DNA of 64,000 nt, taken from the NCBI RefSeq assembly GCF_004342285.1, contig NZ_SMCV01000003.1, positions 1 to 64,000 on the forward strand. Direction: 5' to 3'. A model generated the notes under the pieces. It did not search any database, had not been told where the DNA came from, and was given only the letters and a program-made list of their open reading frames with translations. Source of the stretch: Klebsiella sp. BIGb0138 (lineage in GTDB: Bacteria > Pseudomonadota > Gammaproteobacteria > Enterobacterales > Enterobacteriaceae). The position numbers were made by a program, and so were the translations under genes. Below are positions 29,449 through 39,514 of the stretch, one piece after another (the stretch's first letter is position 1; each line of letters opens with the position of its first letter).

Positions 29449-30792
29449 ATGATTAAAATCACGAAAGGGCTGAATTTGCCCATAGCTGGCATGCCATCAC
29501 AGCAGATCACTTTGAGCGTCGCGGTTAAACGCGTCGCGCTGTTGGGCGAAGAGTATGTCGGTATGCGCCCCTCAATGGCGGTCCGCGAAGGCGACCGGGT
29601 GCAAAAAGGGCAAACCCTGTTCGAAGATAAAAAGAACCCTGGCGTCCGCTTTACCGCGCCTGCCGCCGGGGTCATTAGCGCTATCCATCGCGGCGAACGT
29701 CGGGTTCTGCAATCGGTGGTGATTGATGTCGACGGCGACGAGGCCGTGCAGTTTTCCCGCTATGCGCCCGACGAGCTGGCGGGGCTGGCGCGGGAAACCG
29801 TCCAGCAACAGCTGCTGGAATCCGGTCAGTGGACGGCGTTGCGTACTCGCCCGTTCAGTAAAACCCCGGCGCCGGGCAGCGTGCCGGCGGCGATATTCGT
29901 TACCGCCATCGATACCCAGCCGCTGGCGGCGGATCCTCAGCCGCTGATTCGCGCCCGGCGCGAGGCCTTCGACGCCGGCCTCACCATACTGACCCGCCTG
30001 ACGGCGGGCAAAGTTCATGTCTGCCAGGCCAGCGGCGGTAAGCTGGGCGGTCACCCGTCAGGGCAGGTGACCTTTAACCAGTTCGCCGGGCCGCATCCTG
30101 CCGGGCTGGTGGGTACTCACATTCATTTTCTTGAGCCCGTCAGCCTCAGCAAACAGGTCTGGCACCTTAACTATCAGGATGTTATCGCCATCGGCCGGCT
30201 GTTCCTCGACGGGGAACTGTGTAGCGAACGGGTGATCGCGCTCGGCGGCCCGCAGGTTAAAGAGCCGCGGCTGATTCAAACCTGCAGCGGCGTTAGCCTT
30301 GATGAACTGCTGGCTGGCGAGCTACAGGAAGGTGAAAACCGGGTCATTTCCGGCTCGGTCCTGAGCGGCAGCCGTGCGCAGGGGCCTCATGCCTTCCTCG
30401 GGCGTTTTCATCTGCAGGTCAGCGTGGTCAAAGAGGGGCGTGACAAGGAACTGTTTGGCTGGGTGATGCCGGGGAAAGACAAATTTTCCATTACCCGCAC
30501 CACGCTGGGCCACTTCCTCAAGCGCAAGCTGTTTAACTTCTCGACCGATACCCACGGCGGCGAGCGCGCCATGGTGCCGATTGGTAACTATGAGCGGGTA
30601 ATGCCGCTGGATATTCTGCCCACCATACTGCTGCGCGATTTGCTCGCGGGCGACAGCGATAGCGCGCAGGCGCTGGGCTGCCTGGAACTGGATGAAGAAG
30701 ACCTGGCGCTGTGCACTTACGTCTGTCCCGGCAAGTATGAATACGGCCCGGCGCTGCGTAGCGTGTTAACCCAGATTGAGCAGGAAGGATAA
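29449..30792 (+). CDS. nqrA: Na+-translocating NADH:quinone reductase subunit A
   Basis: A 447-residue peripheral cytoplasmic subunit that takes part in quinone binding in the Na+-pumping NADH dehydrogenase. The N-terminus [14 protein letters not shown] and the segments [25 protein letters not shown] and [11 protein letters not shown] are characteristic. The frame opens at 29413, but the ATG at 29449 gives the conserved start; its Shine-Dalgarno sequence is weak. It is the first gene of nqrABCDEF-nqrM, with intergenic gaps no longer than 11 bp or overlaps. Confidence 0.95.
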   Translation: MIKITKGLNLPIAGMPSQQITLSVAVKRVALLGEEYVGMRPSMAVREGDRVQKGQTLFEDKKNPGVRFTAPAAGVISAIHRGERRVLQSVVIDVDGDEAVQFSRYAPDELAGLARETVQQQLLESGQWTALRTRPFSKTPAPGSVPAAIFVTAIDTQPLAADPQPLIRARREAFDAGLTILTRLTAGKVHVCQASGGKLGGHPSGQVTFNQFAGPHPAGLVGTHIHFLEPVSLSKQVWHLNYQDVIAIGRLFLDGELCSERVIALGGPQVKEPRLIQTCSGVSLDELLAGELQEGENRVISGSVLSGSRAQGPHAFLGRFHLQVSVVKEGRDKELFGWVMPGKDKFSITRTTLGHFLKRKLFNFSTDTHGGERAMVPIGNYERVMPLDILPTILLRDLLAGDSDSAQALGCLELDEEDLALCTYVCPGKYEYGPALRSVLTQIEQEG

Positions 30793-30795
30793 GTG

Positions 30796-32034
30796 ATGGG
30801 CTTAAAGCAACTGTTTGACAAACTTGAGCCGCACTTTACTCACGGCGGCAAGCTGGAAAAATACTACCCGCTGTTCGAAGCGACGGCGACGCTGTTCTAC
30901 ACCCCGGGCCAGGTGACGCGCGGCGCCGCTCACGTTCGTGATGCTATTGACCTCAAGCGTATGATGATTCTGGTCTGGCTTGCCGTCTTCCCGGCGATGT
31001 TCTGGGGGATGTATAACGTCGGCCTGCAAACCCTGCCGGCGCTGCATAAACTGTACGGCGCAGAGCAGCTGCAGCAGGTGATCGCCGCAGACTGGCACTA
31101 CAGCCTCGCGCAGTGGCTGGGAGTCAGCTTCAGCGCCGATGCGGGCTGGATCAGCATGATAACGCTGGGCGCGGTGTTCTTCCTGCCCATCTACATGACC
31201 GTCTTTATCGTCGGCGGCTTCTGGGAAGTGCTGTTTGCTATCGTGCGTAAGCACGAGATCAATGAAGGCTTCTTCGTCACCTCGATTCTCTTCGCGCTGA
31301 TTGTCCCGCCTACGCTGCCGCTGTGGCAGGCGGCGCTGGGGATTACCTTCGGCGTGGTGATTGCCAAAGAGATTTTCGGCGGGACCGGGCGTAACTTTCT
31401 CAACCCGGCGCTGGCGGGGCGCGCTTTCCTGTTCTTTGCCTGGCCGGCGCAAATTTCCGGCGATCTGGTGTGGACCGCCGCGGAGGGTTTCTCCGGCGCG
31501 ACGCCGCTGTCCCAGTGGGCAAGCGGCGGCGGCGAGGCGTTGGTGAATGTGACCAGCGGCCAGCCGGTCAGCTGGATGGCGGCTTTCCTTGGCAATATTC
31601 CCGGCTCCATCGGCGAGGTTTCGACGCTGATGATCCTGATTGGCGGCGCAATCATTATCTTCGCGCGCATTGCCTCGTGGCGCATCGTTGCCGGGGTGAT
31701 GATCGGCATGATGGCGACGGCGACGCTGTTTAATTTCATCGGCTCGGCCACTAACCCGATGTTCGCCATGCCGTGGTACTGGCATCTGGTGCTCGGCGGT
31801 TTTGCCTTCGGCATGATGTTTATGGCGACGGACCCGGTGTCTGCATCGTTTACGGATAAAGGGAAATGGAGCTATGGCCTGCTGATCGGCGTGATGTGTG
31901 TGCTGATTCGGGTGGTCAACCCGGCCTATCCGGAAGGGATGATGCTGGCGATCCTCTTCGCCAATCTCTTTGCGCCGCTGTTCGATTACCTGGTGGTGCA
32001 GGCCAATATTAAGCGGAGGAAGTCGCGTGGCTGA
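30796..32034 (+). CDS. nqrB: Na+-NQR subunit B (covalent FMN, membrane)
   Basis: A 412-residue integral membrane subunit with about 10 helices that carries covalent FMN and riboflavin. The flavinylation motif SGAT is present with Thr236, the same number as in Vibrio cholerae NqrB when translation starts at 30796; this supports ATG 30796 over the GTG immediately before it. GGAAGG precedes it. It overlaps nqrC by 8 bp. Confidence 0.95.
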   Translation: MGLKQLFDKLEPHFTHGGKLEKYYPLFEATATLFYTPGQVTRGAAHVRDAIDLKRMMILVWLAVFPAMFWGMYNVGLQTLPALHKLYGAEQLQQVIAADWHYSLAQWLGVSFSADAGWISMITLGAVFFLPIYMTVFIVGGFWEVLFAIVRKHEINEGFFVTSILFALIVPPTLPLWQAALGITFGVVIAKEIFGGTGRNFLNPALAGRAFLFFAWPAQISGDLVWTAAEGFSGATPLSQWASGGGEALVNVTSGQPVSWMAAFLGNIPGSIGEVSTLMILIGGAIIIFARIASWRIVAGVMIGMMATATLFNFIGSATNPMFAMPWYWHLVLGGFAFGMMFMATDPVSASFTDKGKWSYGLLIGVMCVLIRVVNPAYPEGMMLAILFANLFAPLFDYLVVQANIKRRKSRG

Positions 32035-32821
32035 GAAGAAAAGTAACGATAGCATCGGCAAAACGCTGCTGGTGGTGCTGGTGCTTTGCCTGGTGTGCTC
32101 CATCGTGGTCGCCGGGTCCGCCGTGGGTCTGAAGTCGCGCCAGCAGGAGCAACGTGCGCTGGATAAACAACGCAATATTCTCGCGGTTGCCGGGCTGATG
32201 CAGCCGGAGATGAGCGCGGATGAGGTGGCTTCCGTCTTTGCTGCCCGTATTTCCCCGCGGCTGGTGAATTTAGCCACCGGCGAACTGCTGGATAAAGATC
32301 CGGGCAAATTCAACCAAGCGCAGGCGCTGAAAGACCCACAGCAAAGTATCGCGCTGGATGTCAGCCAGGACCCGGCAGGCATTAAACGCCGGAGTAATAT
32401 TGTCGAAATTTACCTGGTGCGCGATGAGCAGCGGCAGATTCAGGAAGTGGTGCTGCCCATCTATGGCAACGGCCTGTGGTCGGTGATGTACGCCTTTGTC
32501 GCCCTCGACACCGACGGTCGTACGGTGAAAGGGATTACCTACTACGATCACGGCGAAACGCCGGGGTTAGGTGGGGAGGTGGAAAATCCCAACTGGCGTC
32601 AGCAGTTTGTCGGCAAGCAGGTGCTTGACGATCGCGGCCATCCGGCGCTGAAAGTGGTGAAGGGCAGGGCGCGTCCGGGCGATGTCCATGCCGTTGATGG
32701 GCTGTCCGGGGCGACGCTGACCTCGAACGGCGTGCAGCATAGCTTTGATTTCTGGATGGGTGATATGGGGTTTGGCCCGTTGCTGAAAAAAGTTCGTGAG
32801 GGAGGGCTGAATAATGGCTGA
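32027..32821 (+). CDS. nqrC: Na+-NQR subunit C (covalent FMN)
   Basis: A 264-residue subunit with one N-terminal membrane helix ([21 protein letters not shown]) and a periplasmic FMN domain. The flavinylation site is Thr230 in [10 protein letters not shown], and [10 protein letters not shown] is conserved in the FMN-binding domain. It starts with GTG at 32027 after GGAGGA. It overlaps nqrB by 8 bp and nqrD by 8 bp, suggesting translational coupling. Confidence 0.94.
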   Translation: MAEKKSNDSIGKTLLVVLVLCLVCSIVVAGSAVGLKSRQQEQRALDKQRNILAVAGLMQPEMSADEVASVFAARISPRLVNLATGELLDKDPGKFNQAQALKDPQQSIALDVSQDPAGIKRRSNIVEIYLVRDEQRQIQEVVLPIYGNGLWSVMYAFVALDTDGRTVKGITYYDHGETPGLGGEVENPNWRQQFVGKQVLDDRGHPALKVVKGRARPGDVHAVDGLSGATLTSNGVQHSFDFWMGDMGFGPLLKKVREGGLNNG

Positions 32822-33452
32822 ACTGGGCGATATGAAAGAAATGAAGCGCGTGCTGGTGGGGCCACTGCTGGCCAATAACCCCATCACGCTGCAGGTCCTG
32901 GGAGTCTGTTCGGCCCTGGCGGTGACCACCAAACTGGAAACCGCATTGGTGATGACCATTGCGGTGACGCTGGTGACGGCATTCTCCAGTATGTTTATCT
33001 CTATGATCCGTCACCATATTCCCAACAGCGTGCGCATTATCGTCCAGATGGCGATTATTGCTTCGCTGGTGATTGTGGTGGACCAGCTGCTGCGCGCTTT
33101 TGCCTATGAGACCTCTAAACAGCTGTCGGTATTTGTCGGGCTTATCATTACCAACTGTATCGTGATGGGGCGCGCCGAAGCGTATGCCATGAAGTCGCCG
33201 CCGCTGGCCAGCTTTATGGACGGTATTGGCAACGGTCTGGGCTATGGCGCAATCCTGATGATGGTCGGCTTTCTGCGCGAGCTTATCGGCAGCGGCAAAC
33301 TGTTTGGCATCACCGTGCTGGAGACGGTGCAAAACGGCGGCTGGTATCAGCCGAACGGCCTGTTCCTACTGGCGCCGAGCGCCTTCTTCATCATCGGTTT
33401 GCTGATTTGGGCGCTGCGTAGCTGGAAGCCTGAACAGCAGGAAAAGGAGTAA
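32814..33452 (+). CDS. nqrD: Na+-NQR subunit D
   Basis: A 212-residue membrane subunit with about six helices, of the NqrDE/RnfAE family. The conserved Cys in [19 protein letters not shown] and the Cys in [13 protein letters not shown] are the residues that, with NqrE, hold the intramembrane iron centre. Start at 32814 overlaps nqrC; an ATG six codons later is possible. Confidence 0.94.
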   Translation: MAELGDMKEMKRVLVGPLLANNPITLQVLGVCSALAVTTKLETALVMTIAVTLVTAFSSMFISMIRHHIPNSVRIIVQMAIIASLVIVVDQLLRAFAYETSKQLSVFVGLIITNCIVMGRAEAYAMKSPPLASFMDGIGNGLGYGAILMMVGFLRELIGSGKLFGITVLETVQNGGWYQPNGLFLLAPSAFFIIGLLIWALRSWKPEQQEKE

Positions 33453-33458
33453 CCGATT

Positions 33459-34055
33459 ATGGCTCATTACATCAGCCTGTTTGTGCGCGCGGTGTTTGTG
33501 GAAAACATGGCGCTGGCCTTCTTCCTCGGGATGTGTACTTTCCTGGCGGTCTCGAAAAAGGTCTCGACCGCCTTTGGCCTCGGCCTGACGGTCACCGTGG
33601 TGCTGGGTTTGTCGGTGCCTATCAATAACCTGGTCTATAACCTGGTGCTGCGTGACGGGGCGCTGGTGGAAGGCGTCGATTTAAGCTTCCTTAACTTTAT
33701 TACCTTTATCGGCGTTATTGCGGCCCTGGTGCAGATCCTCGAGATGATCCTCGATAAATATTTCCCGGCGTTATACAACGCGCTGGGGATTTTCCTGCCG
33801 CTGATCGCCGTGAACTGCGCGATTTTTGGCGGCGTCTCCTTCATGGTGCAGCGTGACTATAACTTCCCGGAGTCCATCGTGTATGGCTTCGGCTCTGGTA
33901 TCGGCTGGATGCTGGCGATTGTGGCGATGGCGGGGATCCGTGAAAAAATGAAATACGCCAATGTGCCCGCCGGTCTGCGCGGGTTAGGGATCACCTTTAT
34001 TACCACGGGTCTGATGGCGCTGGGCTTTATGTCATTCTCCGGTGTGCAGCTATAA
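33459..34055 (+). CDS. nqrE: Na+-NQR subunit E
   Basis: A 198-residue membrane subunit related to NqrD in inverted topology, with about six helices. The iron-binding Cys residues are in [13 protein letters not shown] and [14 protein letters not shown]. It lies 6 bp after nqrD and 11 bp before nqrF. Confidence 0.95.
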   Translation: MAHYISLFVRAVFVENMALAFFLGMCTFLAVSKKVSTAFGLGLTVTVVLGLSVPINNLVYNLVLRDGALVEGVDLSFLNFITFIGVIAALVQILEMILDKYFPALYNALGIFLPLIAVNCAIFGGVSFMVQRDYNFPESIVYGFGSGIGWMLAIVAMAGIREKMKYANVPAGLRGLGITFITTGLMALGFMSFSGVQL

Positions 34056-34066
34056 GGGCGGAAAGT

Positions 34067-35290
34067 ATGGAAATTATTCTTGGCGTCGTCATGTTCACGC
34101 TGATCGTGCTGGTACTGTCAGGGTTGATCCTGGCGGCGCGCTCGAAGCTGGTCAACGCCGGTGACGTGGTCATTGAAATCAATAACGAGGCGGATAAACA
34201 GATCCACACGCCAGCGGGCGATAAGTTGCTGAATACGCTATCCAGCAACGGGATCTTTGTCTCCTCCGCCTGCGGCGGCGGCGGTTCCTGCGGCCAGTGT
34301 CGGGTGATGGTGAAAGAGGGCGGCGGCGATATCCTGCCGACCGAACTTTCCCATATTACCAAACGTGAGGCGAAAGAGGGCTGCCGGCTGGCCTGTCAGG
34401 TCGCGGTGAAGCAAAACATGAAGATCGAACTGCCGGAAGAGATCTTCGGCGTGAAAAAATGGCAGTGCGAGGTTATCTCCAATGATAACAAAGCGACGTT
34501 CATTAAAGAACTGAAGCTGCGTGTGCCGGACGGCGAAGCCGTACCGTTCCGCGCCGGGGGCTATATCCAGATCGAGTGTCCGTCGCACAAGGTGGTGTAT
34601 GCTGACTTCGACGTGCCGGACGAGTATCGCGCGGACTGGGATAAATTTAACCTCTTCCGCTATGTTTCCGAGGTTAAAGAGCCAACGCTGCGTGCCTACT
34701 CGATGGCTAACTACCCGGATGAGAAGGGCATCATTATGCTCAACGTGCGTATCGCCACGCCGCCGTCGCAAGTGCCGGACGCCCCGCCGGGGATCATGTC
34801 CTCGTATATCTGGTCGCTGAAAGCCGGCGATAAGGTGACGATTTCCGGGCCGTTCGGCGAGTTCTTTGCCAAAGATACCGAAGCGGAAATGGTCTTTATC
34901 GGCGGCGGAGCCGGTATGGCGCCGATGCGTTCGCATATTTTCGATCAGCTCAAGCGCCTGCACAGCACGCGTAAAATCAGCTTCTGGTACGGCGCGCGTT
35001 CGCTGCGCGAAATGTTCTACGACGATGAGTTTGCCCAGTTGGCCCGTGAAAATCCGAACTTTACCTTCCACGTGGCGCTTTCCGATCCGCAGCCGGAAGA
35101 TGGCTGGACCGGTCACACCGGCTTCATTCACAACGTGTTGTATGAGAACTATCTGCGCGATCACCCGGCGCCGGAGGACTGCGAGTTTTATATGTGCGGG
35201 CCGCCGGTGATGAACGCGGCAGTTATTAAGATGCTGAAAGAGCTCGGCGTCGAGGATGAAAACATCATGCTGGATGACTTTGGAGGTTGA
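34067..35290 (+). CDS. nqrF: Na+-NQR subunit F (NADH dehydrogenase, 2Fe-2S, FAD)
   Basis: A 407-residue electron-entry subunit. An N-terminal helix anchors it to the membrane; the plant-type 2Fe-2S ligands are Cys69, Cys75, Cys78 and Cys110 ([12 protein letters not shown] ... RLAC). The FAD domain has RAYSMANYP, and the NADH domain has [17 protein letters not shown] and [10 protein letters not shown]. It oxidises NADH and passes electrons to the flavins of NqrB and NqrC. Confidence 0.96.
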   Translation: MEIILGVVMFTLIVLVLSGLILAARSKLVNAGDVVIEINNEADKQIHTPAGDKLLNTLSSNGIFVSSACGGGGSCGQCRVMVKEGGGDILPTELSHITKREAKEGCRLACQVAVKQNMKIELPEEIFGVKKWQCEVISNDNKATFIKELKLRVPDGEAVPFRAGGYIQIECPSHKVVYADFDVPDEYRADWDKFNLFRYVSEVKEPTLRAYSMANYPDEKGIIMLNVRIATPPSQVPDAPPGIMSSYIWSLKAGDKVTISGPFGEFFAKDTEAEMVFIGGGAGMAPMRSHIFDQLKRLHSTRKISFWYGARSLREMFYDDEFAQLARENPNFTFHVALSDPQPEDGWTGHTGFIHNVLYENYLRDHPAPEDCEFYMCGPPVMNAAVIKMLKELGVEDENIMLDDFGG

Positions 35291-35292
35291 TG

Positions 35293-35508
35293 ATGTTGAC
35301 GGTGTTCGTGGCAACCTTTGTTATTTTCGCGCTGGTGATCCTGGGCATGTCTCTGGGGTATCTGGTTAGACGCAAAAGCATCCAGGGCAGCTGCGGCGGG
35401 ATTGCCGCGCTCGGGCTGGAAAAGATCTGTGATTGTCCTGAGCCGTGCGATGCGCGGAAAAAACGCATGGCCCGCGAAGCGCAGCGCCAGCAGAGGCGGA
35501 TCCTCTGA
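35293..35508 (+). CDS. nqrM: NqrM, Na+-NQR maturation protein
   Basis: A 71-residue protein with one N-terminal helix and the Cys pattern GSCGG ... ICDCPEPCDARKKR. NqrM is needed to insert the iron centre between NqrD and NqrE. GGAGG at 35282-35286 is best spaced for the ATG at 35293, although ATG 35290 and TTG 35287 are in frame; all sit at the nqrF stop. In Vibrio an apbE gene lies between nqrF and nqrM; it is absent here. Confidence 0.88.
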   Translation: MLTVFVATFVIFALVILGMSLGYLVRRKSIQGSCGGIAALGLEKICDCPEPCDARKKRMAREAQRQQRRIL

Positions 35509-35523
35509 TTACGCCTCCTTCTG

Positions 35524-35554
35524 TCGCCCGGTCGAGCGCAGCGGCGCCGGGCGA
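35524..35554. repeat. REP-like palindrome after nqrM
   Basis: The 8-bp arms TCGCCCGG (35524-35531) and CCGGGCGA (35547-35554) surround a GC-rich centre (GAGCGCAGCGGCG), resembling the extragenic palindromes of Klebsiella. It may end or stabilise the nqr transcript; no T tract follows. Confidence 0.5.
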
Positions 35555-35642
35555 TATCTCCTGTCCCCTCTTATTTTCCACGTAACAAAAAAGGACCCTA
35601 CGCCGAGCCGGGGTCGCTCTCTTCTCATCTGACAGAGTTGTG

Positions 35643-35658
35643 CTGTATACTTGTCCAG
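35643..35658. promoter_or_regulatory. LexA box of dinB
   Basis: CTGTATACTTGTCCAG has the LexA form CTG-N10-CAG and closely resembles the E. coli dinB box. It ends 19 bp before the dinB start, so dinB-yafP should be SOS-inducible. Confidence 0.88.
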
Positions 35659-35677
35659 TGGTAGGTGAGGGCTAACT

Positions 35678-36733
35678 ATGCGTAAAATCATCCATGTCGA
35701 TATGGACTGCTTCTTCGCGGCGGTCGAGATGCGTGACAATCCGGCGCTGCGGGATATCCCCATCGCCATCGGCGGTAGCCGGGTGCAGCGAGGCGTGATC
35801 AGCACCGCCAACTATCCGGCGCGTCAGTTTGGCGTGCGCAGCGCGATGCCAACCGCGATGGCGCTTAAACTTTGTCCGCATCTGACGCTGCTTCCCGGGC
35901 GCTTTGACGCCTATAAAGAGGCGTCGTCCCATATCCGGGAAATTTTCTCGCGCTATACCTCGCTGATTGAACCGCTGTCGCTGGATGAGGCGTTTCTTGA
36001 CGTCAGCGACAGCGTACACTGTCAAGGTTCAGCCACGCTGATGGCGGAAGAGATCCGCCAGACGATCTATGACGAACTTCAACTGACCGCCTCTGCCGGT
36101 ATCGCCCCGGTAAAGTTTCTGGCGAAAATTGCCTCCGATATGAATAAACCCAACGGCCAGTTTGTGATTGCGCCGCACCAGGTGGCGGAATTTGTGAAAA
36201 CGCTGCCGCTGGCAAAGATCCCCGGCGTGGGCAAAGTTTCTGCCGCAAAACTGGAAAATATGGGATTGCGTACCTGCGAGGATGTGCAGAAAAGCGATCT
36301 GGCGATGCTGCTCCGCCGCTTTGGTAAATTTGGCCGGATCTTATGGGAGCGCAGTCAGGGGATCGATGAGCGGGAAATCAACAATACGCGGCAGCGTAAA
36401 TCACTTGGCGTCGAGCGTACGCTGGTGGCGGATATCCACGAATGGGCCGAGTGTGAGGCGATTATCGAGAACCTGTATCAGGAGCTGGAGAGACGGCTGG
36501 TGAAGGTCAAGCCGGATCTGCTGATTGCCCGCCAGGGCGTAAAACTGAAATTCAATGATTTTCAGCAGACCACTCAGGAACACGTCTGGCCGCGGCTGAA
36601 TAAAGATGATTTGCTCGCCACTGCCTGCAAAGCCTGGCATGAACGGCGGGGCGGCCGCGGCGTGCGGCTGGTGGGGCTACATGTGACGTTGCTCGATCCC
36701 CAGCTGGAGCGGCAGCTGGTACTGGGATTATGA
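35678..36733 (+). CDS. dinB: DNA polymerase IV
   Basis: A 351-residue Y-family translesion polymerase. Catalytic carboxylates are Asp8 (HVDMDCFFA) and the Asp-Glu pair in [10 protein letters not shown]; the steric and thumb/little-finger regions follow, and the C-terminal QLVLGL is the beta-clamp-binding peptide. Length equals E. coli DinB. GTGAGGG precedes the ATG. Its stop overlaps the start of yafP (ATGA). Confidence 0.96.
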   Translation: MRKIIHVDMDCFFAAVEMRDNPALRDIPIAIGGSRVQRGVISTANYPARQFGVRSAMPTAMALKLCPHLTLLPGRFDAYKEASSHIREIFSRYTSLIEPLSLDEAFLDVSDSVHCQGSATLMAEEIRQTIYDELQLTASAGIAPVKFLAKIASDMNKPNGQFVIAPHQVAEFVKTLPLAKIPGVGKVSAAKLENMGLRTCEDVQKSDLAMLLRRFGKFGRILWERSQGIDEREINNTRQRKSLGVERTLVADIHEWAECEAIIENLYQELERRLVKVKPDLLIARQGVKLKFNDFQQTTQEHVWPRLNKDDLLATACKAWHERRGGRGVRLVGLHVTLLDPQLERQLVLGL

Positions 36734-37191
36734 CGATGCCGATTATCAGGCCATACCGGGCAGACGACTTTTCTGCCCTGGTCACCATTTTTCTACGCGC
36801 GGTCCGGGAGACCGCCTGCCACGATTATTCTCCGGCGCAAATTGCCGCCTGGGCGCAGGTCGATGAGGCGCGCTGGCGGCAAAAAATACAGCACTCCTGG
36901 ATAGGAGTGGCGGTGCTTGACCAGCAGGTCGTTGGGTTTATTACCGCCGTGGGCTGCCATATCGACTTACTGTTTGTCGCGCCGGACTACGGCCGTCGTG
37001 GCGTGGCCAGCGCGCTGCTCAGGGAACTGTTTGTGCAGATACCGCAGAGGACGCTAACGGTTGAGGCCAGTATCACGGCGAAACCGTGCTTTGAGCGTCA
37101 TGGTTTCAGGGTGGTGGAAGAACAGCAGGTGGAAGCCCGTGGCGAGAGGTTTATCAATTATCTGATGGCGAAGGTGAGAGGGCCCGGATAA
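36730..37191 (+). CDS. yafP: GNAT-family N-acetyltransferase YafP
   Basis: A 153-residue GNAT acetyltransferase. The acetyl-CoA-binding motif is [14 protein letters not shown] and the C-terminal [15 protein letters not shown] is conserved. In E. coli YafP is the last gene of the SOS operon dinB-yafN-yafO-yafP; here it follows dinB with a 4-bp overlap and the yafNO toxin-antitoxin pair is missing. Substrate is unknown. Confidence 0.88.
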   Translation: MTMPIIRPYRADDFSALVTIFLRAVRETACHDYSPAQIAAWAQVDEARWRQKIQHSWIGVAVLDQQVVGFITAVGCHIDLLFVAPDYGRRGVASALLRELFVQIPQRTLTVEASITAKPCFERHGFRVVEEQQVEARGERFINYLMAKVRGPG

Positions 37192-37223
37192 GGCGCAACG
37201 CGCCGCCACCCGGGCTCTCTTTT
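37176..37223. repeat. REP-like palindrome / terminator between yafP and pepD
   Basis: GAGAG-GG-CCCGG (from 37176) pairs with CCGGG-CTCTC (to 37219) around GATAAGGCGCAACGCGCCGCCA, the typical core of an enterobacterial REP unit, and a short TTTT follows. It sits between convergent genes and probably ends the dinB-yafP transcript. Confidence 0.65.
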
Positions 37224-37234
37224 CTGGCAGGAGC

Positions 37235-38692
37235 TTACTTCGCCGGAATAGCTTTCAGCAGTTCAGTCAGCAGCGTCCAGTACTGGCCAACGCTCTCGAT
37301 ATGCACCTGCTCATCCGGGGAGTGCGGGCCGGTAATGGTTGGCCCGATGGAGACCATATCCATATTCGGATACGGTTTCTTGAACAGGCCGCACTCCAGA
37401 CCGGCGTGAATGATCTGGATATTCGGCGTCTTGTTGAACAGACGCTGGTAGGTTTCACGCACCAGATGCATCACCGGTGAGTTCGCATCCGGCTGCCAGC
37501 CGGGGTATGCGCCTTTGGCTTCGGTTTTCGCGCCCGCCAGTTTACCCAGTGAATCCAGCATGCTAACAACATAGTCTTTACCGCTGTCGATCAGCGAACG
37601 GATCAGGCAGTGAATCTGGACATTGTCATCGGTCATGGTGACGACGCCAACGTTCAGGGAGGTTTCAACCACCCCTTTGGCCACGTCAGAGTTGCGGATC
37701 ACGCCGTTTGGCGTGGCGTTCAGCAGACGCACGAAGCTGTCGCGGGATTGCGCCGTCAGCGCCGCTTTGTCATTGGCGGCGGCATCCAGCAGCAGCACCA
37801 GGTTCTTCTCTTTTGCCGCCAGTTCGTTTTTCAGAATTTCCTGGAAGGCATTGACCCGCGCTTTCAGCGCATCGACTTTATCAGCCGCGACGGCGATGGT
37901 GGCGAACGCTTCACGCGGAATCGCGTTGCGCAGGGTGCCGCCGTTGAAATCCACCAGACGCAGATCCAGCTCCTGGGCATAATCTGCCAGCAAACGGGCC
38001 AGCAGCTTGTTGGCGTTGCCCAGACCCACGTGGATTTCACCACCGGAGTGGCCGCCTTTCAGCCCTTTTAAGGTCAGCTTAAAGCTCTGGAAATCCGCCG
38101 GGAGCGCTTCACGGCTCAGGGCGAGGTTTGAGGTAAAGTCGATACCGCCGGCGCAACCCATATAGATTTCGCCCTCTTCTTCAGAGTCGGTATTAATCAG
38201 GATATCGGCCTGCAGCCAGTTCGCCTGCAGGCCAAATGCGCCGTCCATACCGGCTTCTTCGGTCATGGTCAGCAGCACTTCCAGCGGACCGTGAACCACG
38301 CTGTCATCGGCCAGCACCGCCAGTGCGGAAGCCATACCGATGCCGTTATCCGCACCGAGGGTGGTACCGCGCGCTTTGACCCACTCGCCGTCGATGTATG
38401 GCTGGATCGGATCTTTGGTAAAGTCATGCACGGTATCGTTGTTTTTCTGCGGAACCATGTCGAGGTGCGCCTGCAGAACAACCGGTTTACGGTTTTCCAT
38501 ACCGGCAGTGGCCGCCTTACGAATCAGAATGTTGCCAACCTGGTCGCGTTCTGCGTGTAACCCTTTTTCTTTTGCCCAGCCCATGATGTGTTCAGCGAGT
38601 TGTTCTTCGTGATAGGACGGATGGGGAATGGAGCAGATTTTGGCAAAAATATCCCATAGCGGTTGCGGGGATAATTGAGACAATTCAGACAC
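37235..38692 (-). CDS. pepD: Cytosol non-specific dipeptidase (peptidase D)
   Basis: A 485-residue M20-family metallo-dipeptidase that hydrolyses Xaa-His and other dipeptides, including Cys-Gly from glutathione turnover. Metal-site motifs are LQAHLDMVPQ, TLGADNGIGMA, TMTEEAGMDGA and IIHAGLECG, with KGGHSGGEIH in the lid domain. The GTG start at 38692 follows AAGGAG by about 8 nt and gives the E. coli length; an ATG nine codons upstream is not needed. Confidence 0.95.
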   Translation of the reverse strand: MSELSQLSPQPLWDIFAKICSIPHPSYHEEQLAEHIMGWAKEKGLHAERDQVGNILIRKAATAGMENRKPVVLQAHLDMVPQKNNDTVHDFTKDPIQPYIDGEWVKARGTTLGADNGIGMASALAVLADDSVVHGPLEVLLTMTEEAGMDGAFGLQANWLQADILINTDSEEEGEIYMGCAGGIDFTSNLALSREALPADFQSFKLTLKGLKGGHSGGEIHVGLGNANKLLARLLADYAQELDLRLVDFNGGTLRNAIPREAFATIAVAADKVDALKARVNAFQEILKNELAAKEKNLVLLLDAAANDKAALTAQSRDSFVRLLNATPNGVIRNSDVAKGVVETSLNVGVVTMTDDNVQIHCLIRSLIDSGKDYVVSMLDSLGKLAGAKTEAKGAYPGWQPDANSPVMHLVRETYQRLFNKTPNIQIIHAGLECGLFKKPYPNMDMVSIGPTITGPHSPDEQVHIESVGQYWTLLTELLKAIPAK

Positions 38693-38949
38693 GATGAGTC
38701 TCCTTACGATCGCCTGCAAAAGTCTTTTACAGGTCGAGGGTTAGCAATAAAAAGTACCACAAGCGCAGGCTTGCGCAGTGGGGTTGAGAATACCACTTTC
38801 CACGCGGACTGGTAGTGTAAACAACGCAAAAAGCGTCGCTATGGCCGCTTAACACTGGTTTTTAGCGCGTCAGATCTCTATAATCTCGCGCAACCATTTT
38901 CCCCCTCGAACATCATTTAAGCCGTATAACACAGGCTGGGACACTTCAC

Positions 38950-39408
38950 ATGAGCGAAAAATACGTCGTCACCTGGGACATGTTGCAGATTCACGCCCGC
39001 AAACTGGCCAATCGTCTGATGCCTTCTGAACAATGGAAAGGCATTATTGCCGTGAGCCGCGGCGGTCTGGTGCCGGGCGCATTGCTGGCGCGTGAACTGG
39101 GTATTCGTCATGTTGATACCGTTTGCATCTCCAGCTACGACCATGACAACCAGCGCGAGCTGACCGTCCTGAAACGTGCTGAAGGTGATGGTGAAGGCTT
39201 CATCGTGATCGATGACCTGGTCGACACCGGCGGTACCGCCGTCGCTATTCGCGAAATGTACCCAAAAGCACATTTTGTCACCATTTTCGCTAAACCGGCG
39301 GGTCGTCCGCTGGTTGATGATTATGTTGTTGATATTCCTCAGGATACCTGGATTGAACAACCGTGGGATATGGGCGTGGTGTTCGTACCGCCGATCTCAG
39401 GTCGTTAA
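38950..39408 (+). CDS. gpt: Xanthine-guanine phosphoribosyltransferase
   Basis: A 152-residue purine salvage enzyme that adds PRPP to guanine, xanthine and hypoxanthine. The PRPP-binding motif is [15 protein letters not shown], and the base-binding C-terminal part is [10 protein letters not shown]. Length equals E. coli Gpt. A perfect -10 hexamer TATAAT is found at 38879-38884 with a poor -35. It is divergent from pepD. Confidence 0.97.
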   Translation: MSEKYVVTWDMLQIHARKLANRLMPSEQWKGIIAVSRGGLVPGALLARELGIRHVDTVCISSYDHDNQRELTVLKRAEGDGEGFIVIDDLVDTGGTAVAIREMYPKAHFVTIFAKPAGRPLVDDYVVDIPQDTWIEQPWDMGVVFVPPISGR

Positions 39409-39430
39409 TTGATAAGGTCAGTGCTATTTA

Positions 39431-39463
39431 CCACGCCCGGTTATGCCGGGCGTGGTTTTTTTT
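39431..39463 (+). terminator. Terminator after gpt
   Basis: A perfect 10-bp GC-rich stem (39431-39440 CCACGCCCGG, 39446-39455 CCGGGCGTGG) with loop TTATG is followed by eight T. A strong intrinsic terminator. Confidence 0.95.
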
Positions 39464-39514
39464 ACCCGTATGCAGGTTACAATAGCCTGAGTGGCAACAT
39501 GATGGAGGCTGCAC

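Noticed and set aside
30802-32382. 526-codon open frame on the minus strand opposite nqrB-nqrC
   Set aside because: It is antisense to clearly conserved nqr genes, is rich in Arg/His/Gln in the manner of GC-rich shadow frames, and matches no family.
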